The notes under the pieces are model-generated. The model was not told the DNA's origin, ran no database searches, and was given only the letters and a program-made list of their open reading frames with translations. Positions 43,730 through 52,898 of a stretch of 64,000 nucleotides of DNA are shown piece after piece. The stretch comes from Pseudomonas yamanorum (GTDB lineage Bacteria; Pseudomonadota; Gammaproteobacteria; Pseudomonadales; Pseudomonadaceae): positions 108,980 through 172,979 of the forward strand of contig NZ_JACARE010000019.1 of assembly GCF_013386765.1 (NCBI RefSeq), given 5' to 3'. Positions within the stretch are counted from its first letter, which is position 1, and every line of letters begins with the position of its first letter. Made by a program: the position numbers and the translations under genes.

Positions 43730-44425
43730 TCAGGCCAGCAGCTCGGTAATCCACCGGGCTTGTTGTGCGACCTCGTGCACCTTGTCCTCGGGCACTGCCT
43801 GCCGCGCCTGGGCAAAGTCCTTCAGGGTTTGCTGCTTGTGGCGCAGGATACGCTGCCACTTGAGCAGGAACTCCGGGCTGCGGGCCTGCATTTGCAACGG
43901 GCCGAAGTACAGTTCCTCGGCGCTGTAGATCACAGGCGCCGCGCGCTCGGCCACGATGATTTCGTAAAAGAAGCGATTCTCCCGCAGCAGTTCCTCGCAG
44001 ACGATGGAGTAACCGTTTTCCATCAGCCATTGGCGCAAGGGCTGCTCGCCGCCGTTGGGTTGCAGCACCAGGCGCTCCTGGCCGTTGAGACGCGCCTTGC
44101 CGCTGTCGAGGATGTCGCGGATGGTCTCGCCGCCCATGCCGCAGATGCTGATCGTGGTGATCCCGTCTCCCGGCTCGATGGCCGCCAGGCCACTGGCCAG
44201 GCGCACGGTGATGTGTTGCTCCAGTTCATTTTCGCGCACCGTACGCTCGGCCGCGCGGAACGGCGTCAACGCCACCTCCCCCGCCACCGCTGCGACGATC
44301 GCCCCGCGACGCATCAACGCCACCGGCAAGTAACCGTGATCGGAACCAATATCCGCCAGATGCGCACCAGCGGGCACATGCGCTGCCACGCGCTCCAGGC
44401 GCATGGACAATGTGTGTTCGTTCAA
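43730..44425 (-). CDS. trmK: tRNA (adenine(22)-N1)-methyltransferase TrmK
   Basis: A 231-aa SAM-dependent methyltransferase with the motif LADIGSDHGYLPVALMRRG (about 23-41), ISICGMGGETIRDIL and LQPNGGEQPLRQWL, the pattern of TrmK (COG2384). It methylates N1 of A22 in certain tRNAs. It converges on pdxI with only three bases between. Confidence 0.82.
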   Translation of the reverse strand: MNEHTLSMRLERVAAHVPAGAHLADIGSDHGYLPVALMRRGAIVAAVAGEVALTPFRAAERTVRENELEQHITVRLASGLAAIEPGDGITTISICGMGGETIRDILDSGKARLNGQERLVLQPNGGEQPLRQWLMENGYSIVCEELLRENRFFYEIIVAERAAPVIYSAEELYFGPLQMQARSPEFLLKWQRILRHKQQTLKDFAQARQAVPEDKVHEVAQQARWITELLA

Positions 44426-44519
44426 CTGCCGTTCCTTTTTGCCGCGATGGGGCTGATCGGTTCAGGATAACTGATGGGGTATGCTTGCTCACCGCACAAT
44501 TGCATGGAAGAGGTGATCG

Positions 44520-45026
44520 ATGACGTCATTCAGGGTTCGCGAGCTGAGCAGTACGGACACCGAAGCATTGCTGGCATTTGAAACACAGAACCGTGAGTGG
44601 TTCGAGTCGCATATCGATGCCCGCGCTCCGTCGTTCTACTCCGTGCAGGGTGTGGCCGAGCATATCCAGGCCTACCTGGCCGACTTCGCCCTCGGCGCCT
44701 GGCACCCGTTTGTGATCGAAGACGCCAGCGGCGAAATCGTCGGTCGCGCCAACCTGAAAAGCATCGACTCACCGAAGGGTTCTGCCGAAGTCGGTTATCG
44801 CATAGGTGAGCGTGCGTGCGGCCAGGGCCTGGCCACCCAGGCACTCAAGCATCTGATCCAGCAGGCACAGGCACGCTGGGCGCTGACGCAATTGGTGGCC
44901 TATGTATTCCCGGAAAACGTGGGCTCACAAAAAGTGCTGCAGCGCTGCGGATTCGTGGCTGAACAGCCTGCACCCGACGACCAGGCGCCTGGCGAAAAGC
45001 GCTTCGTCCTGACGATCCAGGCCTGA
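44520..45026 (+). CDS. GNAT-family acetyltransferase, RimJ/RimL type
   Basis: A 168-aa protein with the acetyl-CoA-binding segment GYRIGERACGQGLATQALKHL and the C-terminal FPENVGSQKVLQRCGF, typical of RimJ/RimL-like enzymes. These acetylate N termini of proteins or small amines. GAGG precedes the ATG. The specific substrate is not evident. Confidence 0.8.
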   Translation: MTSFRVRELSSTDTEALLAFETQNREWFESHIDARAPSFYSVQGVAEHIQAYLADFALGAWHPFVIEDASGEIVGRANLKSIDSPKGSAEVGYRIGERACGQGLATQALKHLIQQAQARWALTQLVAYVFPENVGSQKVLQRCGFVAEQPAPDDQAPGEKRFVLTIQA

Positions 45027-45101
45027 AGGCGCGAACCTTTACCCGGTAAACACCGTCCGAGCTAAGGCATTGATGCTTACCGCTCGCCACGAGGTTTCCG
45101 T

Positions 45102-45992
45102 TTGAAAGCTGCCATCATCAAAAAATACCGCCTGATCATCAAGACCATGGGCTATGTGGGCTGGGCGCTGTTCTGGCTGCTGCTCTGGGATATCGCCGTC
45201 ACCGTGGACTTCATGCTGTTCCTCAACAGCAAGATCAACCTGCCGCTGATGCCGCTGACCTTGCTCGGCTCGGCCCTGGTGGTGCTGATCAGTTTCCGCA
45301 ACAGCAGCGCCTACAACCGCTGGTGGGAAGCGCGCACGTTGTGGGGTGCGATGGTCAACAATTCCCGCAGCTTCGCCCGCCAGGTCCTGACGTTGCTGGA
45401 TGACCCGGGCCACGAGATCAACCCGATAAAAGCGACCTTGCTGCGCCGCCATGTGGCCTATGTGAACTGCCTCGCGGCGCACCTGCGGGGCCAGCCGTGC
45501 CCGGAAGAAATACGTGCCTTCCTGCCGGCCGCCGAGTTCACCCGCAGCGCCACCACCAATAACTTTGCCAACGACATCCTCAACGGCTCCGCGGCGCTTT
45601 TGGCCCAGGAATACAAGGCCGGGCGCCTGGACAGCATTCGCCTGGCACGGCTGGAGTCGACCCTGGTGGACTTGTCCAACAGCCAGGGCGGCATGGAGCG
45701 CATCGCGAATACGCCGCTGCCCTACCCTTACGTGTATTTCCCACGGCTGTTCATATCGTTGTTCTGCCTGATCGTGCCGGTGGGCCTGGTGGAATCCCTG
45801 GGCTGGTTCACCCCGCTGGCCTCCACGGTGGTGGGTTTCATGCTGCTGGCCATCGAACGTATCGGCACCGATTTGCAAAGCCCGTTTCGTGACAGCGAGC
45901 ACCAGATCCAAATGGAAGCGCTCTGCGAAACCATCGAGAAAAACCTGCAGTCGATGCAGCGGGATTCCCTGGGTGGCGAGCGGATCAGTTGA
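45102..45992 (+). CDS. bestrophin-family ion channel
   Basis: A 296-aa membrane protein of the bacterial bestrophin (YneE) family, with SFRNSSAYNRWWEARTLWG (about 67-85), the family signature, and GTDLQSPFRDSEHQI near the C terminus. Bestrophins form pentameric channels. It starts with TTG at 45102 with GAGG seven bases upstream. Confidence 0.83.
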   Translation: MKAAIIKKYRLIIKTMGYVGWALFWLLLWDIAVTVDFMLFLNSKINLPLMPLTLLGSALVVLISFRNSSAYNRWWEARTLWGAMVNNSRSFARQVLTLLDDPGHEINPIKATLLRRHVAYVNCLAAHLRGQPCPEEIRAFLPAAEFTRSATTNNFANDILNGSAALLAQEYKAGRLDSIRLARLESTLVDLSNSQGGMERIANTPLPYPYVYFPRLFISLFCLIVPVGLVESLGWFTPLASTVVGFMLLAIERIGTDLQSPFRDSEHQIQMEALCETIEKNLQSMQRDSLGGERIS

Positions 45993-46120
45993 TCCTTGCC
46001 GGGCCGATAACAAAAAAAACCGGCCAGTGGTGAATTATTCAGTGTCCGCATGTATCTGACCCATTAAGCGCATGCCACCAAAACAGTGGCATCGAAATGG
46101 ACCTGCGGTTGAGTATTCCC

Positions 46121-47623
46121 ATGAAATCACGCAAGAAAACCGTCAATCCGATTGGATTGGATGACATCACCATTGTTGACGACGCCAAGATGCGCAAGGC
46201 GATCACCGCCGCGGCGCTGGGCAACGCCATGGAATGGTTCGACTTCGGGGTGTACGGCTTTGTCGCCTATGTACTCGGCAAGGTGTTCTTCCCCGAGGCA
46301 TCCCCCAGCGTACAGATGATCGCTGCCCTGGCGACCTTCTCGGTGCCCTTCCTGATTCGCCCGTTGGGCGGCCTGTTCTTCGGCCGGCTGGGGGACAAAT
46401 ACGGCCGGCAAAAGGTCCTGGCGGCGACCATCGTGATCATGTCCCTGAGCACCTTCGCCATCGGGCTGATCCCCTCATATGACTCTATCGGCATCTGGGC
46501 GCCGATCCTGTTGCTGCTGGCCAAGATGGCCCAAGGCTTCTCGGTAGGCGGCGAATACACCGGCGCCTCGATCTTCGTCGCCGAATACGCCCCGGACCGC
46601 AAGCGCGGCTTCCTCGGTAGTTGGCTGGACTTCGGCTCCATCGCCGGCTTCGTTCTCGGCGCGGGCGTGGTGGTGCTGATTTCTGCGGTGATCGGCGAAG
46701 AGGCGTTCCAGTCCTGGGGCTGGCGCCTGCCGTTCTTCCTCGCGCTGCCGTTGGGCATGATCGGGCTCTACTTGCGTCATGCGCTGGAAGAGACTCCGGC
46801 CTTCCAGCAGCATGTGGAACAACTTGAGCAGGGCGATCGCGAAGGCCTGGCGGGCGGCCCGAAAGTGTCGTTCAAGGAAGTCGCCACCAAGCACTGGCGC
46901 AGCCTGATGACCTGCGTCGGCGTGGTGGTGGTGACCAACGTCACGTACTACATGCTGCTCACCTATATGCCGAGTTACCTGTCCCACAACCTGCACTACA
47001 GCGAAAACCACGGCGTGTTGATCATCATCGCGATCATGGTCGGCATGTTGTTCGTACAGCCGATGATTGGCTTTGTCAGCGACAAGATCGGGCGCAAACC
47101 CTTCATTGTCGTTGGCAGCATCGCGCTGTTCCTGCTGGCTATTCCGGCGTTCATGCTGATCAACAGCGGCAAGCTCGGGCTGATTTTCTCGGGGCTGCTG
47201 ATCATTGCGGTGGTGCTCAACTTCTTTATCGGCGTGATGGCCTCCACTTTGCCGGCGATGTTCCCCACGCACATTCGCTACAGCGCGTTGGCCAGTGCCT
47301 TCAATATCTCGATCCTGGTGGCCGGCCTCACGCCGACGGCCATGGCCTGGCTGGTGGAGACCACCAACAACCTGTACATGCCGGCCTATTACCTGATGGT
47401 GTTCGCCGTACTGGGCCTGTTCACCGGCCTCACCATGAAAGAAACCGCCAACAAGCCCCTGCGCGGCGCGGCACCGGCGGCTTCAGACCTTGAGGAAGCC
47501 AAGGAGCTGCTGCAGGAGCATGAGGACAATATCGAGCAGAAGATCGAAGACATCGACGCGCAAATCGCCGAATTGGAAGCCAAGCGCGAGAACCTGGTGC
47601 AGCAGCATCCGCGCATCAACTGA
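46121..47623 (+). CDS. proP: proline/glycine betaine transporter ProP
   Basis: A 500-aa MHS-family symporter, the same length as E. coli ProP, with the matching start VNPIGLDDITIVDDAKMRKAIT and ALGNAMEWFDFGVYGFVAYVLG. The C-terminal ~50 residues form the antiparallel coiled coil (IEQKIEDIDAQIAELEAKRE) that tunes osmotic activation in ProP. ATG 46121 is chosen by this alignment; the frame opens at 46097. It imports osmolytes under high osmolality. Confidence 0.9.
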   Translation: MKSRKKTVNPIGLDDITIVDDAKMRKAITAAALGNAMEWFDFGVYGFVAYVLGKVFFPEASPSVQMIAALATFSVPFLIRPLGGLFFGRLGDKYGRQKVLAATIVIMSLSTFAIGLIPSYDSIGIWAPILLLLAKMAQGFSVGGEYTGASIFVAEYAPDRKRGFLGSWLDFGSIAGFVLGAGVVVLISAVIGEEAFQSWGWRLPFFLALPLGMIGLYLRHALEETPAFQQHVEQLEQGDREGLAGGPKVSFKEVATKHWRSLMTCVGVVVVTNVTYYMLLTYMPSYLSHNLHYSENHGVLIIIAIMVGMLFVQPMIGFVSDKIGRKPFIVVGSIALFLLAIPAFMLINSGKLGLIFSGLLIIAVVLNFFIGVMASTLPAMFPTHIRYSALASAFNISILVAGLTPTAMAWLVETTNNLYMPAYYLMVFAVLGLFTGLTMKETANKPLRGAAPAASDLEEAKELLQEHEDNIEQKIEDIDAQIAELEAKRENLVQQHPRIN

Positions 47624-47697
47624 CGCAACATATTTGGAAACGAATCGACGGTGAACTAACGCGCAAGCGCCAGGCTCCTTCCTTAAGCGCAGTCAGC

Positions 47698-47726
47698 GCG
47701 GCCCTGATGAACCTCATCAGGGCCGC
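47698..47726. terminator. strong hairpin after proP
   Basis: A perfect 13-bp stem GCGGCCCTGATGA/TCATCAGGGCCGC with a 3-base loop, 75 bases after the proP stop. There is no T-run. It is probably a terminator or an mRNA 3' end stabiliser. Confidence 0.55.
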
Positions 47727-47746
47727 TCAACGATAAGGAGCCGCCC

Positions 47747-48175
47747 GTGACCGTCACCCCCGCCCTCACCCACCGCTGCACGCCTGGCCCGCTTCACGCG
47801 ACCTTGCTTGCCGGTACCGTCCCGCTGTTTCTCGGCGCCTTGCTGAGTGACATTGCCTACTACCAGACCTTCCAGATCCAGTGGAGCAACTTCGCCGCCT
47901 GGCTGATCGCCGGCGGTCTGGTGTTCTGCGGGCTGGCGTGGCTGTTTGCGCTGGTCAACCTGTTGCGGGCCGCCCGCAAGGCCGGGCGCCCTACCCTGTA
48001 CTTCCTGCTGTTGCTGGTCACTTGGGCGCTGGGATTGGTCAACGCCTTTGAACACGCGAAAGATGCCTGGGCGGTGATGCCTTCGGGCCTGGTGCTGTCC
48101 GCGATCGTGACCCTGCTGGCCTGCGTGACCACCTGGGTCGGGCTGACCAACCTGCGCTCGGGAGGTGACCAATGA
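47747..48175 (+). CDS. DUF2231-family membrane protein
   Basis: A 142-aa protein with four hydrophobic helices and the family start GPLHATLLAGTVPLFLGALLSDIAYYQT. It begins with GTG after AAGGAG. Its stop overlaps the ATG of the PQQ-type dehydrogenase gene, so it may anchor or take electrons from that enzyme. Confidence 0.78.
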   Translation: MTVTPALTHRCTPGPLHATLLAGTVPLFLGALLSDIAYYQTFQIQWSNFAAWLIAGGLVFCGLAWLFALVNLLRAARKAGRPTLYFLLLLVTWALGLVNAFEHAKDAWAVMPSGLVLSAIVTLLACVTTWVGLTNLRSGGDQ

Positions 48176-49464
48176 AGCATTCCAGCACACTGACAATGTT
48201 GAGCATGGCGATGCTGTTGAGCGCCTGCGGTGGCGAAGCCGACAGCACTCAAGCCCGCGGTCCCGATCCCAAGCTGCCGGAGCCCCAGCGCGGCCTGTTG
48301 CCCAGCATGAAGATTGCCGAACCGGTGGCCTGGGGCGAACAGAAACCCACAGTGCCCGAGGGTTACAGCATCACCGCCATCGCCACTGACCTGCGGATTC
48401 CGCGCCAGACCCTGGTGCTGCCCAATGGCGATATCCTCGTCGCCGAAGGCCGCGGCGGCAGTGCGGCGAAACTCAAGCCCAAGGACGTGATCGCCAGCGT
48501 GATCAAGGCCGAGGGCAACACCAAGGTCAAGGGCGGCAATCGCCTCACGCTGCTGCGCGACGCCGAGGGTGACGGCACCTACGAGCTGAAAACCGTGTTC
48601 GCCGACAACCTCAACGCGCCATACGGCCTGGCCTTTGCCGACGGCAAGCTGTACGTGGCCAACCAGGATGCGCTGGTGCGCTTCGACTACCAAGACGGCC
48701 AGACCAAAGCCGGCGGCCCGCCCACCACCGTCACCGACCTGCCCGCCGCGATCAACCATCACTGGACCAAATCCCTGGCGATCAGCCCCGATGGCCGCTC
48801 GCTGTATGTCGGCATCGGCTCCAACAGCAACATCACCGAGCGCGGCATGGAGGTGGAGATCGACCGGGCAATGGTCTGGCAGATCGACGCCGCCACCGGC
48901 GCCCACAAGCCTTACGCCACCGGCCTGCGCAACCCCACCGCCTTGACCATTCAACCGGGCTCCGGCCAGGTGTGGGCGGTGGTCAACGAACGGGATGAAT
49001 TGGGGCCCGACCTGGTACCGGATTACCTGACCTCGGTGCGCGAAGGCGCTTTCTATGGCTGGCCGTACAGCTACTGGGGCCAGAACGTCGACACCCGCGC
49101 CCAACCGCAAAACCCGGCCAAGGTTGCCGCCGCGATCAAACCGGATTACAGCCTGGGTTCTCACGTCGCGGCACTGGGCGTGGACTTCTCCATCCCGGCC
49201 ATGGGCGAGAAATTCGCCGACGGCGTGTTCGTGGGCGAGCACGGCAGTTGGAACCGGGACAATCCGGTGGGTTACAAGGTGATCTTCGTGCCGTTCAGCA
49301 ACGGGCGGCCGTCCGGTGAACCGCTTGACTTTGCCACGGGCTTTCGGGGTGACGACGGCAAGACGCGCGGGCGGCCAGTGGGAGTGACCGTCGATCCAAA
49401 GGGTGCGCTGATCATTGCAGATGACCTGGCCAACACCGTGTGGCGGGTGACGCGCAATAAATGA
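48172..49464 (+). CDS. PQQ-dependent sugar (sorbosone-type) dehydrogenase, lipoprotein
   Basis: A 430-aa protein with a lipoprotein signal (LLSAC, lipid cysteine at 19) and a six-bladed propeller of the soluble glucose/sorbosone dehydrogenase type (RIPRQTLVLPNGDILVAEGRGG, then GLRNPTALTIQPGSGQVWAVVNERDELGPDLVPDY, and FVGEHGSWNRD). It oxidises a sugar aldehyde in the periplasm using PQQ; the exact sugar is unknown. A GGAGGTGA ribosome site precedes the ATG. Confidence 0.82.
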   Translation: MKHSSTLTMLSMAMLLSACGGEADSTQARGPDPKLPEPQRGLLPSMKIAEPVAWGEQKPTVPEGYSITAIATDLRIPRQTLVLPNGDILVAEGRGGSAAKLKPKDVIASVIKAEGNTKVKGGNRLTLLRDAEGDGTYELKTVFADNLNAPYGLAFADGKLYVANQDALVRFDYQDGQTKAGGPPTTVTDLPAAINHHWTKSLAISPDGRSLYVGIGSNSNITERGMEVEIDRAMVWQIDAATGAHKPYATGLRNPTALTIQPGSGQVWAVVNERDELGPDLVPDYLTSVREGAFYGWPYSYWGQNVDTRAQPQNPAKVAAAIKPDYSLGSHVAALGVDFSIPAMGEKFADGVFVGEHGSWNRDNPVGYKVIFVPFSNGRPSGEPLDFATGFRGDDGKTRGRPVGVTVDPKGALIIADDLANTVWRVTRNK

Positions 49465-49546
49465 GGCACGAATCTGCCAACGTGGTTGCCTTCCCGTGGA
49501 GCGTGGCGGTACCTTCGCCGCACTCACGAACAGGAAGGTAACCGCA

Positions 49547-49843
49547 ATGCCAGACACCACCGACAACGGCTTCTACGATCGCGCGGATGCGCACATCGAG
49601 CTGTCAAACGAACAGTTCAGGGCGTTCGCCGACCTGGGCAAAGTCAGCGCCTCGATGATGTTTGGCACCACACGCTTCAATGCCTGGGTCAGTGCTCGCA
49701 GCTTTAAATCCGGCGAAGAAATGGCCCAGGCGCGTGAGGCCATGCTGAAGTATTTCTGTGATCAGTACCGGATGATGCTTGAGGATAATCTTGATGATCA
49801 CATCAATAATTTCAGCCAGTACATGCTCGTAAAAAGCAGTTGA
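49547..49843 (+). CDS. DUF3144-family protein
   Basis: A 98-aa protein with the family core FYDRADAHIELSNEQ ... SASMMFGTTRFNAWVSA. ATG 49547 follows AGGAAGG. Mostly helical and soluble; function unknown. Confidence 0.75.
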   Translation: MPDTTDNGFYDRADAHIELSNEQFRAFADLGKVSASMMFGTTRFNAWVSARSFKSGEEMAQAREAMLKYFCDQYRMMLEDNLDDHINNFSQYMLVKSS

Positions 49844-49866
49844 GCAGGCAGGTTGCCGCTCCCCAT

Positions 49867-51090
49867 TCAGTGGGCGGCAACCGCAGGCTTGCCGTGGGCC
49901 CGATGCCCCGGTTTGAAGCCATGATTGCGAGCGGCCCACACAATCGCAAACCCCACCGCCAACAACACCAACATCGCCCACGGGAACGAAGCCACACCCC
50001 AGGTATCGAGCAACACCCCACCCACCACGCCGCTCCCGGCAATCGCGCTGTTCCACGCCACCACATTCAGCGACAGCGCCACATCGGCCCCGTCCCCGGC
50101 CGCATCCGCCAGCGCCGTTTGCAGCAACGTCGCCGCGCCACCAAAACTCAAGCCCCACACCGCCACACCGAGGTAGATCACCCCCGGCACCTGCGCCAGA
50201 AAACCGAACGCCAGGCACGTCGCCGCAAAGCCCGCGAGGCTGACCAATACGGTGTTGCGCAACGCCGCATCCACCAACCGGGCGGTCACCCAAATGCCCA
50301 TCAGTGCCGCCACGCCAAACACCAGCAGTACCAGGTCCACCCGATCCACCAACCCCGCCGGGGCCACGAACGGTGCGATGTAGGTATAGAGAATGTTGTG
50401 GGCGAGCATCCAGGCGATCACCACCGCGAGCACCGGCCGTACGCCCGGCGTGGTCAGCACCTTGCGCAAGGGCATGCGCTGATGGGCCGACTGGCCGGGG
50501 TAGTCCGGCACCTTCACCAGCACCCACACGATCAGCACCAGGGTCAGCGCCGACATGATGCCGAAGGTGGTGCGCCAGCCCACCAGGCCGCCCATCCAGG
50601 TGCCCAGCGGCACCCCGAGTGACAGCGCAATCGGCGTTCCAACCATGGCCAGCGCCAAGGCCTTGCCCTGTTGCTGCGGCGCCACCATGCGCCGCGCATA
50701 CCCGGCCAACAAACTCCACGCCAGCCCCGCCGCCATGCCGGCAAGGAACCGCGCCAGCAGCGTCAGCCCGTAGTGGGAGGACAGCGCCGTGATCGAGTTG
50801 AACAGCAGGAAACCGACGATGGTCAGCAGCAGCACATTGCGCCGCCGCCAGCCGCGGGTGGCGATGGTCAGCGGGATCACCGCCAACACCGAGCCCAGCG
50901 CATAGGCGGTCACCATCTGCCCGGCCATGGACGCTGAAATCCCCAGGCCGTCGCTGATCAACGGCAACAGGCCCGCCGGCAGGGTTTCGGTGACGATGCA
51001 GATAAAACCGGTCATGGCCAGGGCGAGCAAGGCGCCGATGGGCAAGCGGTCGGGAACGGCGTCTGCCGATAAGGTGGTTGAGGGGGTCAC
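49867..51090 (-). CDS. MFS exporter, DHA1 type
   Basis: A 407-aa, twelve-helix protein opening LLALAMTGFICIVTETLPAGLLPLISDGLG, typical of sugar/drug exporters such as AraJ/SotB-like proteins. It starts with GTG 51090, with AAGGAG eight bases upstream. It is divergent from a TetR gene and shares two operator-like sites with it, so export is probably induced by its substrate. Confidence 0.8.
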   Translation of the reverse strand: MTPSTTLSADAVPDRLPIGALLALAMTGFICIVTETLPAGLLPLISDGLGISASMAGQMVTAYALGSVLAVIPLTIATRGWRRRNVLLLTIVGFLLFNSITALSSHYGLTLLARFLAGMAAGLAWSLLAGYARRMVAPQQQGKALALAMVGTPIALSLGVPLGTWMGGLVGWRTTFGIMSALTLVLIVWVLVKVPDYPGQSAHQRMPLRKVLTTPGVRPVLAVVIAWMLAHNILYTYIAPFVAPAGLVDRVDLVLLVFGVAALMGIWVTARLVDAALRNTVLVSLAGFAATCLAFGFLAQVPGVIYLGVAVWGLSFGGAATLLQTALADAAGDGADVALSLNVVAWNSAIAGSGVVGGVLLDTWGVASFPWAMLVLLAVGFAIVWAARNHGFKPGHRAHGKPAVAAH

Positions 51091-51115
51091 AGGGAAACTC
51101 CTTGAACGAGAGGAC

Positions 51116-51190
51116 TTAAATACCGATCGATATAAATGTTGGGCGCCCTGCGCAGCGTTGTCAACGACTTATGTATCGACTAGTATTTAT
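51116..51190. promoter_or_regulatory. paired operator sites between MFS exporter and tetR
   Basis: Two 22-base sites, 51116-51137 and 51169-51190, are inverted copies of each other (about 17 of 22 positions match), each centred on an AAATAC...TCGATA core. They flank the shared intergenic promoter region and are the likely TetR binding sites. Confidence 0.6.
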
Positions 51191-51214
51191 CTCATCACCC
51201 GAGAGGATTTCCCC

Positions 51215-51919
51215 ATGGCACAGATGGGCCGCCCCCGCACCTTCGACCGCGACCAGGCCGTGGAACAGGCCATGCACCTGTTCTGGCAGCACGGTTACGA
51301 CGCCACGTCCCTGAGCCAGTTGAAAGCCGGACTGGGTGGCGGCATCTCCGCGCCGAGTTTCTATGCGGCGTTCGGCTCCAAGGACGCGTTGTTCCAGGAG
51401 TGCGTGCAGCGTTACCTGGCGACCTTCGCCCAGGTCACCGAATGCCTGTGGGATGACAGCCTGCCGCCACGCCAGGCCATCGAGACCGCGCTGCGCCAAT
51501 CGGCGCGCATGCAGTGTGAAGACGGCCACCCCAAGGGCTGCATGGTGGCCCTGGGTGTGATGAGCGCGCCCTCCCCCGAGAACACACAAGTGACCCACGG
51601 GCTGACCCATTCCCGGGAGCGCACCCGGGCGGGCATCGTGCATTGCGTGGAGCGTGGCATCAGCCTGGGCCAGCTACCCGCCGAGACCAACGCCCGCGCC
51701 ATGGCCACGGTCTACGACAGTTTCCTGCAAGGCGTGTCGATCCTCGCCCGGGATGGTGTGCACGCCGACACTATCGACGCGGCCATCGGCCAACTGATGC
51801 TGACCTGGGATTTATCCGCCGCTACAGCGCCGCCCACTCGGCGCGATGCTCCAGCAGAAAGTCGACAAACGCCCGCACCCGATGGGGCACGTAGCGGCCG
51901 TGGGGATACAGCAGGGTAA
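51215..51919 (+). CDS. TetR-family transcriptional regulator
   Basis: A 234-aa protein with the TetR DNA-binding helices (about 10-58; GISAPSFYAAFGSKDALFQECV) and a TetR_C-type ligand domain with HPKGCMVALGVMSAP, typical of the AcrR/YbiH-like group. GAGAGGA precedes ATG 51215. The last ~30 residues are proline/arginine-rich and overlap the convergent LysR gene by 98 bases, so the C-terminal tail is unusual. Confidence 0.82.
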   Translation: MAQMGRPRTFDRDQAVEQAMHLFWQHGYDATSLSQLKAGLGGGISAPSFYAAFGSKDALFQECVQRYLATFAQVTECLWDDSLPPRQAIETALRQSARMQCEDGHPKGCMVALGVMSAPSPENTQVTHGLTHSRERTRAGIVHCVERGISLGQLPAETNARAMATVYDSFLQGVSILARDGVHADTIDAAIGQLMLTWDLSAATAPPTRRDAPAESRQTPAPDGARSGRGDTAG

Positions 51920-52745
51920 ACGGCCGCGAACGCCCGCCGTAAGGCTGCAACACCTCCACCAGGCTGCCGCTGGCCAACTCTTCCTCGACGATGAATTTGT
52001 AGGTCTGGAACAGCCCGGCGCCATGCTTGGCCAGGGTCACGCCGCCGAGCACATCGTCGGAGCAGCTGTAACCGGCCTCGCCGGCAAACTCCCGCTCCTT
52101 GCCATCGACCTGGAACAACCAGGAAATACGCCGCCCGTTGCTCGGCAATTCGTACTGGATGCATTCATGGGCCGGCAAATCCTCCAGGGTCTGAGGCGTG
52201 CCCGCGCGCTGCAGGTACGCCGGCGTCGCGACCACCACCAGCCTGGCGTCTTCCAGCAAGCGCGCAATCAGCGTCGAGTCCGGCTGGGCACGCACGCGGA
52301 TCGCCAGGTCGTAGCCTTCGGCGACGAAATCGATGTTGCGGTTGCTGATGTGGATATCCACGGTGACTTGCGGGTACAGCGCGCGGAATTTCGGCAGCAG
52401 CGGCAGGATGCGGTGATGGCCATAGGTGGTCGGGATGCTGATGCGCAACAGCCCGGACGGCACCGATTGCGCACCCATCATTTCCTGCTGGGCTTCCACC
52501 AGTTGCGTCAGGGCCTGGCGGCATTGCTCGAAAAACGTCCGGCCGCCGTCGGTCAGGCGGATGCTGCGGGTGGTGCGCACAAACAGCCGCGAGCCCAGGC
52601 GTTCTTCCAGCCGCGAGATGCTGCGGCTCACCGCGGCCGGGGTCACGCCCGCCACCTGGGCGGCGGCGGTAAAGCTGCTGGCCTCGGCGGCGAGGCAGAA
52701 CAGCTCGATGCTGCCCAGCTGCAAATCTTCGAAATGGCGCTTCAT
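51822..52745 (-). CDS. LysR-family transcriptional regulator
   Basis: A 307-aa LysR regulator of the large DsdC/GcvA-like group with the N-terminal winged helix (AAQVAGVTPAAVSRSISRLEERLGSRLFVRTTR) and a substrate-binding domain. Its 3' end overlaps the tetR gene on the other strand. The target is unknown; the ECF sigma gene lies 150 bases upstream in the other direction, but iron regulators of that type are not usually LysR-controlled. Confidence 0.8.
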   Translation of the reverse strand: MKRHFEDLQLGSIELFCLAAEASSFTAAAQVAGVTPAAVSRSISRLEERLGSRLFVRTTRSIRLTDGGRTFFEQCRQALTQLVEAQQEMMGAQSVPSGLLRISIPTTYGHHRILPLLPKFRALYPQVTVDIHISNRNIDFVAEGYDLAIRVRAQPDSTLIARLLEDARLVVVATPAYLQRAGTPQTLEDLPAHECIQYELPSNGRRISWLFQVDGKEREFAGEAGYSCSDDVLGGVTLAKHGAGLFQTYKFIVEEELASGSLVEVLQPYGGRSRPFTLLYPHGRYVPHRVRAFVDFLLEHRAEWAAL

Positions 52746-52866
52746 GATTGATTACACCGGGTATCGACTTAAGGATGCTCCCGCGCTATTTATCAGCACA
52801 GGCCGCATAAATATACAGCGCCACCCGCCCCACGCTTGCTTTCATTCCATGCACACCGCTAATCTT

Positions 52867-52885
52867 GCGAATAATTCTTATCCGC
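52867..52885 (+). promoter_or_regulatory. possible Fur box upstream of the ECF sigma gene
   Basis: GCGAATAATTCTTATCCGC lies 14 bases before the fecI-type ATG. It matches about 10 of 19 positions of the Fur consensus and has the AATAATTCTTATC core frequent at FecI promoters. Iron control of such genes is well known; this site itself is unproven. Confidence 0.45.
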
Positions 52886-52898
52886 AGACACTCCCGCC

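Noticed and set aside
47860..49566. 568-codon minus-strand ORF opposite the PQQ-type dehydrogenase
   Set aside because: Same reason: overlaps two well-supported plus-strand genes and has shadow-frame composition.
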